From: Actinomycetes bacterium
Lineage (GTDB): Bacteria; Actinomycetota; Actinomycetes; Actinomycetales; Cellulomonadaceae
Length of the DNA stretch: 7,311 bases
Assembly (NCBI GenBank): GCA_023388235.1
Contig: JAEWGQ010000118.1
Span: 1 to 7,311, forward strand
Direction: 5' to 3'
The translations under genes were made by a program, and so were the position numbers. The notes under the pieces were generated by a model. That model was not told the DNA's origin and searched no databases. It was given only the letters and a program-made list of their open reading frames with translations. Position 1 is the first letter of the stretch, and the number at the start of each line of letters is the position of its first letter. This document shows, in pieces, positions 1-7,311 of the stretch.

Positions 1-28
1 GGTGGCGATGGGTCGGCCGCGCCGTGGG
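1..28. other. Window edge after the ABC permease gene
   Basis: These 28 bases lie downstream of the permease stop. GCCGCGCCG occurs at 17-25 and again at 32-40 in the gene's end, but I see no terminator or start of another gene in so short a piece. Confidence 0.4.
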
Positions 29-808
29 TCAGCCGCGCCGGGGCGGCACGGGCCGCCGGGTCGCGACGGCCCGGAAGGCGGCGGCGAGCGCCAGCGCCAG
101 GACGACGGCCGCGGTCGCCACCAGCGCGAGCGGGGTGCCGCCGCTGGGGGACGTGCCGAACAGGTGGGAGAACGGCACCCAGTCGTGCTCGTTGTCCACG
201 AGGATGCTGACGAGGACGATCGGCCCGGCGGTGAGCGGGAGGGTCAGCGTCCCCCACCACCCGCCGGCGGCGGCGTACACGGTGCCGACGAGCAGGCCGC
301 TGATGTAGGCCACGACGAACGTGGCGAGGAACGCGGCGAGCACGGTGGGCAGCCCCTCGGCGGGCGCGAACCAGCCCTCGGCGAGCTGCCAGGTCCAGCC
401 CATCGCGTGGTACCAGGTGCGCTCGGCGAGCAGCCCGAGCGTCAGCGCGCCGGCGAGCCCGGCGGCCAGGGCGGTGACCGCCAGCAGCGAGCCGCGCACG
501 TAGCTGCGCCGGGTCATGCCGTTGGCGAGGTGCACGGGCGGGTACGTCATGGCGACGCCGATGAGCACCGAGAACGGGAACCAGACGGCGCTCTGCCGGG
601 CGAACCACAGGGTCGAGTACCGGACGTCGCCGACGGCCCCGACGAGGAACGGCACGGCGACGGCGGCGACGAGCAGGATGGCCAGGTAGATGCCGACGAT
701 CGGCGCGAACCAGGTGAGCAGGGCACGGGCGGTCCGGACCGCGGGGCCGCGCCGCCGGAGCGGGCGGGCGGTCCACAGCGGACGGTGGCGCACGGCGGTG
801 TCGCTCAT
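29..808 (-). CDS. ABC transporter membrane protein (permease), YtrA-linked operon
   Basis: Integral membrane protein of 259 residues, the likely membrane partner of the ATPase encoded just upstream. The N-terminus (1-30) is basic and cytoplasmic. Hydrophobic segments lie near residues 33-58, 75-92, 107-128, 153-180, 185-204 and 226-247, so about six helices are expected, and the C-terminus ends in a basic tail (RRPVPPRRG). There is no ATP-binding motif and no signal peptide. The ATG is chosen because it overlaps the stop of the ATPase gene (ATGA) and has GGGAGG five bases upstream; together these indicate translational coupling. Membrane proteins of this kind are poorly conserved and I recognise no substrate signature. 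The role as permease rests on topology and on the operon (GntR regulator, ATPase, membrane protein). Export or sensing of a cell-envelope-active compound is a guess from YtrA-type systems in general. Confidence 0.88.
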   Translation of the reverse strand: MSDTAVRHRPLWTARPLRRRGPAVRTARALLTWFAPIVGIYLAILLVAAVAVPFLVGAVGDVRYSTLWFARQSAVWFPFSVLIGVAMTYPPVHLANGMTRRSYVRGSLLAVTALAAGLAGALTLGLLAERTWYHAMGWTWQLAEGWFAPAEGLPTVLAAFLATFVVAYISGLLVGTVYAAAGGWWGTLTLPLTAGPIVLVSILVDNEHDWVPFSHLFGTSPSGGTPLALVATAAVVLALALAAAFRAVATRRPVPPRRG

Positions 809-1713
809 GAGGTCCTCCCCAGCTCGCGGACCGCGTCGTGGGCGCCGTCCTGCGTCAGGTGCACGAACAGGTCCTGCAGGGGCACCGGCCCCAGCTCCAG
901 GCCGGCCGTCCGGGCGTCCGCGAGCTCCGCGTCGCTGAGCGTGGCGAGGACGGTGGCCTGCACGGTGCCGCCGAGCTGCTGCCGGCCGAGCACCGTGCGG
1001 CCGACGACGAACCGCTCGACCTCGCGCACCGGGCCGGTGACGGAGACGCCGCGCCCGGTGAGGGCGTCGACCTGCTGCGCGAGCAGCACCCGCCCGTGGT
1101 CGAGCACCACGACGTGCTCGAGCAGCCGCTCGACCTCGCCGATCAGGTGGCTGGACAGCACGACCGTGCGCGGGTGCTCGACGTAGTCCTCGAGCAGCGC
1201 GTCGTAGAACGCGTACCGGGACGGGGCGTCGAGCCCCAGGTGCACCTCGTCGAGGATGGTCAGGTCGGCCCGGGTGGCGACGGCGAGCACGATGCCGAAC
1301 GCGGAGCGCTGCCCGCGGGACAGCCGCCGCGGCTTGGTGCCGGGGTCCAGGGCGAAGCGGTCGAGCAGCCGCTCGGCCACGTCCTGGGAGAACGCGGGCC
1401 GGCAGTCGGCCGTGTACCGCAGGTTGGTGCGGAGCGTCTCGGAGTCGAGCACGTCGCCGCACTCGCGCACCAGGAGCACCCGCGGCAGCAGGTCCTCGTT
1501 CTCCCACGGGTCCTGCCCGCCGACCAGCAGGGTGCCGGCGGTCGGGCGGCGGAACGCGGCGGCGACGGAGGCGAGCGTGGTCTTGCCCGACCCGTTGCGG
1601 CCGAGCAGGCCCGTGATGGACCCGGCGGGCACGGTGAGGTCCACGGCGTCGAGCGCGGTGGTCCGGCCGTAGCGGACGCCGAGGCCGCGGGCCTCGAGGC
1701 CGAGGGCGGTCAC
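805..1713 (-). CDS. ABC transporter ATP-binding protein
   Basis: Cytoplasmic ATPase of 302 residues that should energise the adjacent membrane protein. Visible motifs in order: Walker A GRNGSGKT (38-45), a signature LSRGQ (131-135) instead of the usual LSGGQ, Walker B LTILDE (151-156), a D-loop-like LGLD (159-162) and the H-loop SSH (187-189). The Q-loop glutamine is not obvious: the segment around 80-90 reads VLLVRECGDVL, with Arg83-Glu84 where Gln is usual. Residues about 215-302 form a C-terminal extension beyond the core domain, common in exporter-type ATPases. The start is GTG, six bases after GGAGG, and overlaps the stop of the GntR gene as GTGA. The gene's own TGA overlaps the next gene's ATG, so all three genes are probably translated together. 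The family assignment is firm; the substrate is unknown. Confidence 0.95.
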   Translation of the reverse strand: MTALGLEARGLGVRYGRTTALDAVDLTVPAGSITGLLGRNGSGKTTLASVAAAFRRPTAGTLLVGGQDPWENEDLLPRVLLVRECGDVLDSETLRTNLRYTADCRPAFSQDVAERLLDRFALDPGTKPRRLSRGQRSAFGIVLAVATRADLTILDEVHLGLDAPSRYAFYDALLEDYVEHPRTVVLSSHLIGEVERLLEHVVVLDHGRVLLAQQVDALTGRGVSVTGPVREVERFVVGRTVLGRQQLGGTVQATVLATLSDAELADARTAGLELGPVPLQDLFVHLTQDGAHDAVRELGRTS

Positions 1714-2084
1714 GCCGCACCTCCGGCGCGGGCCCGGAGCCGGTCGAGGACGTCCTCGATCGGGATGCCGAGGGCGCGGGCCTGGTCGGCGACGGGGTCC
1801 ACGACGTCCGCGAAGAACGACTCCCGGCCCTCGGCGCGCAGCCGGTCCGGGGCGCCGGGGGCGACGAACATGCCGACGCCGCGGCGCTTGTAGAGGATGC
1901 CGTCGTCCACGAGCTGCGCGAACGCCTTCGCGGCGGTGGCGGGGTTGATGCGGAAGGTGGTGGCGTACTGCGTCGTGCTCATCACCTGCTCCTCGGGCTG
2001 GAGGTCGCCGCGGAGGACGTCCTGGCGGATCTGGTCGGCGATCTGCACGTAGATCGGGTCGCGTCCGTCGAACACGGGCGTCAT
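1710..2084 (-). CDS. GntR-family transcriptional regulator, YtrA subfamily
   Basis: Small DNA-binding repressor of 124 residues. The N-terminal winged helix-turn-helix covers about residues 10-75: IYVQIADQIR, then MSTTQYATTFRINPATAAKAF as the recognition region, then the wing KRRGVGMFV. Only about 45 helical residues follow, too few for the FadR, HutC or MocR ligand domains. This short tail is the mark of the YtrA subfamily, whose members usually sit in front of ABC-transporter genes and repress them, exactly as here. The start is uncertain. The ATG at 2084-2082 directly abuts GGGAGG, which is too close for a normal ribosome binding site. A GTG three codons later (2075-2073) sits nine bases from it and would give a protein starting V-FDGRDPIY. 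A 28-bp palindrome upstream is the likely operator for autoregulation. Confidence 0.92.
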   Translation of the reverse strand: MTPVFDGRDPIYVQIADQIRQDVLRGDLQPEEQVMSTTQYATTFRINPATAAKAFAQLVDDGILYKRRGVGMFVAPGAPDRLRAEGRESFFADVVDPVADQARALGIPIEDVLDRLRARAGGAA

Positions 2085-2097
2085 CCTCCCTCGCGCA

Positions 2098-2113
2098 GTG
2101 GTTCCGTGGTTCG
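2098..2113. repeat. Tandem half-site repeat GTGGTTCC/GTGGTTCG
   Basis: Two adjacent 8-base units on the plus strand share GTGGTTC. The second is one arm of the palindrome at 2106-2133. The extra half site could bind an additional regulator subunit or may be coincidental. Confidence 0.5.
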
Positions 2114-2133
2114 TTACTCCACCAATGAACCAC
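2106..2133 (-). promoter_or_regulatory. Candidate operator of the GntR/YtrA-type regulator
   Basis: Read on the minus strand, GTGGTTCATT and AACGAACCAC form an inverted repeat around an 8-base spacer, with 9 of 10 arm positions paired. It lies 22 bases upstream of the GntR ATG. A third copy of the half site GAACCAC follows immediately (2098-2104), giving a tandem repeat with an 8-base period. Location and symmetry fit autoregulation of the three-gene operon. No clear -35/-10 pair is visible; TAACGA (2111-2116, minus strand), inside the palindrome, is at best a weak -10 candidate. Confidence 0.65.
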
Positions 2134-2166
2134 AGAGGACCGCTCCGGCACAAGCCCCGGCAGCAC

Positions 2167-2200
2167 GACGGGCCCGGGACCGTCCGGTCCCGGGCCCGTC
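2167..2200 (-). terminator. Strong hairpin after asd, probable terminator of lysC–asd
   Basis: A perfect 15-bp stem (GACGGGCCCGGGACC paired with GGTCCCGGGCCCGTC) closes a 4-base loop, GTCC. It begins 33 bases past the asd stop and lies before the operator of the next minus-strand operon, where a terminator is expected. There is no run of T after it on the minus strand, as is frequent for terminators in GC-rich actinobacteria. As it is symmetric it could also act on rightward transcripts, but no plus-strand gene ends here. Confidence 0.75.
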
Positions 2201-2233
2201 GAGGAGCCGTCCTGCCGCCCGCGGCGGCCGCGG

Positions 2234-4633
<2,400 letters not shown>

Positions 4634-4691
4634 GGCCGACGGGCCGCCGCTCCCCGGGCCCCGCCCGCATCGCGGGACCGCGCCCGCCGGC

Positions 4692-5471
4692 CTACAGCAG
4701 CGAGGTGCCGAGCCGCACGACGAGCACGCCGACGACCACGAGGAACACGACCCGGACGAAGCCGCTGCCGCGGGCCACGGCGGTGCGGGCGCCGAGGTAC
4801 GACCCGAGCACGTTGGCGGCCCCGACCAGCAGCCCGAGCCGCCACAGCGGGGCGCCCTGCACGGTGAACACGAGCAGCGCGCCGAGGTTGGTCGCGGCGT
4901 TGACGATCTTGGCCTGCGCGGACGCCTCGAGGAACGCGTACCCGAGCACCCCGACCAGCGCGATCACCAGGAACGACCCCGTGCCGGGGCCGAGCAGCCC
5001 GTCGTAGAACCCGATGCCCGCGCCCAGCCCGAGCGCGGCCAGCAGGTGCGCCCGCCCGCGCCACCGCAGCGCCGTGGCCCGGCCGACCTGCGGGCGCGCG
5101 ACCGTGTACGCGGCGACCGCCACGAGGGCGACGAGGATGACGGGCACGAACACGTCGGCGGGCAGCAGCGACGCCAGGACCGCTCCCCCGCCGGCACCCG
5201 CGAGCGCGGCGAGCGCCATCGGCCCCGCGGTGCCGAGCCCGGGCTGCACGCGCCGGTAGTACGTCACGGCGCTCACCGACGTGCCCATGATCCCGGCGAG
5301 CTTGTTGGTGGCCAGCGCCTGCACCGGGCTGATGCCGGGCACCAGCAGCAGGGCGGGCAGCTGCACCAGCCCGCCACCGCCCACCACCGCGTCCACCCAC
5401 CCCGCGACGAAGCCCGCGAGCACCAGCAGCAGCACGGTGCCGACCGTGAGCTCCAGCCCGGAGACCGTCAC
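4692..5471 (-). CDS. TSUP-family (TauE/SafE) membrane transporter
   Basis: Integral membrane protein of 259 residues. The TSUP family moves small sulfur- or carboxylate-containing anions such as sulfite, sulfonates or sulfoacetate; the substrate here is not known. The two-fold family repeat is visible: [16 protein letters not shown] (24-39) in the first half and [15 protein letters not shown] (154-168) in the second. Each half is followed by a conserved polar stretch, [11 protein letters not shown] (54-64) and [13 protein letters not shown] (187-199). About seven or eight hydrophobic helices are expected. The GTG start overlaps the TetR stop as GTGA. No Shine-Dalgarno sequence precedes it, so translation probably depends on ribosomes finishing the TetR gene. 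Its pairing with a TetR regulator and a divergent ohr suggests a role in thiol or sulfur-compound stress, which is inference only. Confidence 0.93.
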   Translation of the reverse strand: MTVSGLELTVGTVLLLVLAGFVAGWVDAVVGGGGLVQLPALLLVPGISPVQALATNKLAGIMGTSVSAVTYYRRVQPGLGTAGPMALAALAGAGGGAVLASLLPADVFVPVILVALVAVAAYTVARPQVGRATALRWRGRAHLLAALGLGAGIGFYDGLLGPGTGSFLVIALVGVLGYAFLEASAQAKIVNAATNLGALLVFTVQGAPLWRLGLLVGAANVLGSYLGARTAVARGSGFVRVVFLVVVGVLVVRLGTSLL

Positions 5472-6115
5472 GCGGAGGGCGCGGCCGCGGTGCCGTGCAG
5501 GGCGGTCGCGGCGCCGTGCAGCGCGGCGGCCGCGCGGTGCGCCGCGAGGACGGCCGCGCCCGCGTGCCGGAGCGTCACCGCGAGCCGGGCCGCGCGCTCC
5601 GCGCCGCCCACGTAGCCCGCGACCATCGCGCCGTCGCGCAGCACGACCAGCTCCTCCGCCGCTCCGACGGGGTCGTCCAGCCCGAGCTCGGCGAGCACCT
5701 CCGCGGCGGTGTCCACCATCCAGCGGCGGTGCTCGGCGACGAGGGCCCGCACCGGGTGGTCCGCGTCGGCGTACTCGGCGGCGGCGTTGATGAACGGGCA
5801 GCCGCGGAAGCCGGGCCGGCAGGACTCGGAGCCGAGGGCGTCGGCGTAGCCCGCGAGGACGGCGGCCGGGTCGCCGGGGTGGGCGGCGCGCAATGCGTCC
5901 AGCACCTCGCGCTCGGCGGCGGCGATGCCGGTCAGCCAGGCGACGACGAGGGCGTCCTTGCTGGGGAAGTGCCGGTAGAACGTCACCTTGCTCACCGCCG
6001 CGGCCGCGATGACGCGGTCGGCGCTGACCGCCCGCACCCCGTCGGCGTAGAACAGCGCGCCGGCGGCGTCGAGGATCCGGGCGGCGACGGGCGAGGCGGG
6101 GCGGTCGGGGCTCAC
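5468..6115 (-). CDS. TetR/AcrR-family regulator with a Cys-x6-Cys motif
   Basis: Cytoplasmic DNA-binding regulator of 215 residues. The N-terminal TetR domain spans about 10-58, with the helix-turn-helix [27 protein letters not shown] at about 30-56 (given as a single motif across positions 30-46 and 47-56). The ligand domain contains Cys99 and Cys106 in [17 protein letters not shown], a segment seen in a subset of TetR proteins. The cysteine pair could sense oxidants, but this is unproven. The tail (about 195-211) carries a degenerate 7-residue tandem repeat, ALHGA/ALHGT. The GTG start has GAGGAGG three bases upstream. The gene overlaps the TSUP gene by GTGA and is divergent from ohr; the 20-bp palindrome between them is the probable binding site, for autoregulation and control of ohr. 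Family assignment is firm; the inducer is unknown. Confidence 0.94.
   Translation of the reverse strand: MSPDRPASPVAARILDAAGALFYADGVRAVSADRVIAAAAVSKVTFYRHFPSKDALVVAWLTGIAAAEREVLDALRAAHPGDPAAVLAGYADALGSESCRPGFRGCPFINAAAEYADADHPVRALVAEHRRWMVDTAAEVLAELGLDDPVGAAEELVVLRDGAMVAGYVGGAERAARLAVTLRHAGAAVLAAHRAAAALHGAATALHGTAAAPSA
5487..5528 (-). repeat. 21-bp tandem repeat in the TetR gene tail
   Basis: Two adjacent 21-base units (5487-5507 and 5508-5528) agree at 17 of 21 positions and encode the 7-residue period [14 protein letters not shown] at the protein's C-terminus. This probably reflects a small slippage duplication in a dispensable alanine-rich tail. Confidence 0.65.
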
Positions 6116-6173
6116 GGTCCTCCTCGGCGGGTGGCGGCGGGGGCGGGCCGCGGGAGCCCGCCGGTCCGCCAGT

Positions 6174-6205
6174 CTGGCACGCGTCGCCGATCTGTGGGAT
6201 ATATA
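6174..6205 (+). promoter_or_regulatory. Candidate ohr promoter region
   Basis: CTGGCA (6174-6179) resembles a -35 box, and an AT-rich GATATATA (6198-6205) offers -10 candidates 17-20 bases downstream. The operator begins at its right edge, so repressor binding would cover the transcription start. On the minus strand TCGACA (6226-6231) plus the same TATATA could serve tetR, with the operator between the two boxes; the 20-base spacer is long. Exact boxes are uncertain. Confidence 0.4.
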
Positions 6206-6223
6206 GACGTACTAGTTCGTCTA
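6204..6223. promoter_or_regulatory. Candidate TetR operator between tetR and ohr
   Basis: A 20-bp near-palindrome with arms TAGACG and CGTCTA around TACTAGTT matches its own reverse complement at 18 of 20 positions and has the perfect core ACTAGT. It stands out as an AT-richer island in a GC-rich gap. It lies 21 bases before the ohr ATG and 88 bases before the TetR GTG. The size and symmetry are typical of TetR-family operators, so a single site may control both divergent transcripts. Confidence 0.75.
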
Positions 6224-6244
6224 CCTGTCGACCGGAGGACCTCC

Positions 6245-6670
6245 ATGAGCGCGATCTACACCGCCACCGCCACCTCGACCGGGGAGGGTCGCGCCGGGGG
6301 CCAGGTCGCCAGCGACGACGGCGTCCTCGACCTCACCCTCGCCGTGCCCGCCGCGATGGGCGGCCCGGGCGGCGGCACCAACCCCGAGCAGCTGTTCGCC
6401 GCCGGCTGGGCCGCGTGCTTCCACTCCGCGCTCAAGGGCGTCGCCTCGGCCGCGAAGACCCCGATCAGCGACTCCGCCGTCGTCGCGGACATCGGCATCC
6501 TGCCGAACGGCACCGGCGGCTACACGCTCTCGGCCGCGCTGCACGTCGAGATCGGCGGCGTCGACCAGGCGACCGCGGAGAAGCTCGTCGAGCAGGCGCA
6601 CCAGGTCTGCCCGTATTCCAACGCGACCCGCGGGAACATCGACGTCGCGATCGACACCACCGTCGCCTGA
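6245..6670 (+). CDS. ohr: Organic hydroperoxide resistance protein (Ohr, OsmC/Ohr family)
   Basis: Cytoplasmic thiol peroxidase of 141 residues that reduces organic and fatty-acid hydroperoxides to alcohols, in known members with lipoylated proteins as electron donor. Catalytic Cys58 lies in AAGWAACFHSAL and resolving Cys122 in HQVCPYSNATRGN. Arg16 (EGRAGG) and Glu48 (TNPEQLF) match the conserved pair that activates the cysteine; all four sit three positions earlier than the usual Ohr numbering (19, 51, 61, 125). TNPEQLFAAGWAACF and CPYSNATRGN distinguish Ohr from OsmC. The ATG follows GGAGG with a seven-base gap. The gene is divergent from a TetR–TSUP pair rather than next to a MarR-type ohrR, and the 20-bp palindrome just upstream suggests TetR control. 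A terminator hairpin follows directly after the stop. Confidence 0.97.
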   Translation: MSAIYTATATSTGEGRAGGQVASDDGVLDLTLAVPAAMGGPGGGTNPEQLFAAGWAACFHSALKGVASAAKTPISDSAVVADIGILPNGTGGYTLSAALHVEIGGVDQATAEKLVEQAHQVCPYSNATRGNIDVAIDTTVA

Positions 6671-6671
6671 C

Positions 6672-6697
6672 CCCGGGGTCGTGCGCGCGACCCCGGG
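6672..6697 (+). terminator. Terminator hairpin after ohr
   Basis: A perfect 10-bp stem, CCCGGGGTCG paired with CGACCCCGGG, closes a 6-base loop (TGCGCG) and begins one base past the ohr stop codon. No T-run follows, as for the hairpin after asd. Confidence 0.75.
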
Positions 6698-6704
6698 TCG
6701 GACC

Positions 6705-6710
6705 TAGGCT
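6705..6710 (+). promoter_or_regulatory. Candidate -10 element (TAGGCT) for the downstream ATPase gene
   Basis: TAGGCT fits the actinobacterial -10 pattern and lies between the ohr terminator and the next gene, predicting a start near 6717. The -35 position would fall inside the terminator hairpin, and no -35 motif is recognisable there. Confidence 0.45.
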
Positions 6711-6714
6711 GGCC

Positions 6715-6748
6715 ACGGCGGTCGCGCGTGAGCACCCGCGACCGCCGT
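6715..6748 (+). other. Perfect 12-bp leader hairpin upstream of the ATPase gene
   Basis: ACGGCGGTCGCG pairs perfectly with CGCGACCGCCGT around a 10-base loop. If transcription starts after TAGGCT, this hairpin forms the very 5' end of the message, ending 26 bases before the GTG start. It could stabilise the mRNA, act in attenuation, or be a second terminator for read-through from ohr. Confidence 0.6.
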
Positions 6749-6774
6749 CCGGGGGTGGACGGGATGGGTTCTCG

Positions 6775-7311
6775 GTGAGCGAGGGCGGGCCCGACGAGGC
6801 GGTCGCCGCCGTGCGGCGCTGGCTCGCGGCCGGTCGGGACGTGGTGGTCCGGAGCGAACCGGGCGGCGGCAAGTCCACGACGCTCGAGCGGCTGCGCGCC
6901 GACCTGTCGGGGCGGCGCGTGCCCGGCGTCCTGCTGCGGGCGAGCGGTCCCGCGCCGTTCGCCGCCGTGCTGGACCACCCGTCCGCCCCGACCGGCGCCC
7001 CCGGCCCGCGCGGCCCCGGCGCACCGGGACGCCCGCTCGACGAGACCACCCTCACCGCGTGGCTGTCCGAGGAGCTGGAGAAGCGGGGCAGCGTCCTGCT
7101 GCTCGACGACGCCGACCGGCTCGACCCCGGCAGCCTGCGCGTCGTCCAGCGCGCGCTCGTCCGCACGCGGTGCCTGCTCGTCGCCTCGTCCACCTCGGAC
7201 CTGCTGCGCGCCGCACCCGGGACGGCCCGCGAGCTGCTCGCCGCCCGCGCCCCCGCCGAGGTGCGCGTGCCCCCGCTCGGGCTCGCCGCGCTGGGCACGC
7301 TCGTCACGCGC
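6775..7311 (+). CDS. P-loop ATPase, N-terminal part (possible LuxR/LAL-type regulator), cut by window end
   Basis: An open frame of 179 codons runs off the right edge. It contains a P-loop, SEPGGGKST (27-35), in which Ser27 replaces the usual Gly/Ala at the first Walker A position. Walker B is LLLDDAD (108-114), and a sensor-like strand CLLVASSTSD (133-142) follows. This order fits an AAA/STAND-type ATPase domain, as found at the N-terminus of large actinobacterial LuxR regulators. No helix-turn-helix is visible because the C-terminus is missing, so the regulator label is a guess. A Pro/Gly-rich stretch (about 69-87) interrupts the domain between the P-loop and Walker B. GTG at 6775 is the only plausible in-frame start near the P-loop with room for a leader; its ribosome binding site is weak. 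A four-codon mini-ORF (6764-6778) ends over this start. Confidence 0.75.
   Translation, partial: MSEGGPDEAVAAVRRWLAAGRDVVVRSEPGGGKSTTLERLRADLSGRRVPGVLLRASGPAPFAAVLDHPSAPTGAPGPRGPGAPGRPLDETTLTAWLSEELEKRGSVLLLDDADRLDPGSLRVVQRALVRTRCLLVASSTSDLLRAAPGTARELLAARAPAEVRVPPLGLAALGTLVTR

Noticed and set aside
2..1186. Long plus-strand frame opposite the ABC permease and ATPase
   Set aside because: Low-complexity Arg/Gly/Pro/Glu product antisense to well-supported genes; treated as a shadow frame.
4664..4676. Short hairpin CCCGC-ATC-GCGGG after the TSUP gene as a terminator
   Set aside because: Only five base pairs with a three-base loop, expected by chance in sequence this GC-rich, and no T-run follows.

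Overview
The window is very GC-rich and packed with short-gap genes. Several genes start with GTG and several pairs overlap by four bases. Codons end mostly in G or C, and lysC–asd form a pair with an internal lysC start, as in Corynebacterium and its relatives. This points to an actinobacterium; a Cellulomonas-like member of the Micrococcales is my best guess, from general impression only.

Left part (29–2133, minus strand): a three-gene operon reading right to left. It encodes a short YtrA-type GntR repressor, an ABC-transporter ATPase and a six-helix membrane protein. The genes are joined by GTGA and ATGA overlaps. A 28-bp imperfect palindrome upstream of the repressor gene is the likely operator. 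The module looks like a self-regulated, ligand- or stress-induced ABC system; its substrate cannot be read from the sequence.

Middle (2167–4633, minus strand): lysC (aspartate kinase) followed by asd (aspartate-semialdehyde dehydrogenase), again with a GTGA overlap. These are the first two steps of the aspartate pathway to lysine, diaminopimelate, threonine and methionine. An ATG inside lysC has a strong ribosome binding site and would give a separate regulatory beta subunit. A perfect 15-bp hairpin lies after asd.

Right-middle (4692–6697): a TetR-type regulator and a TSUP/TauE-SafE family membrane transporter (minus strand, GTGA overlap) are divergent from ohr, an organic hydroperoxide reductase (plus strand). 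A 20-bp near-palindrome in the shared 129-bp gap is well placed to control both directions. The regulator has two cysteines seven residues apart, so a thiol-based peroxide switch is possible. This three-gene unit is the most interesting part of the window, because ohr is classically controlled by the MarR-family protein OhrR.

Right end (6705–7311, plus strand): after the ohr terminator come a candidate promoter, a perfect 12-bp hairpin, a four-codon mini-ORF and the first 179 codons of a P-loop ATPase. That last protein may be the N-terminal part of a LuxR-type (LAL/STAND) regulator, and it is cut by the window edge.

I saw no RNA genes, insertion sequences, CRISPR arrays or prophage traces. 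No stretch over 300 bases lacks a gene.
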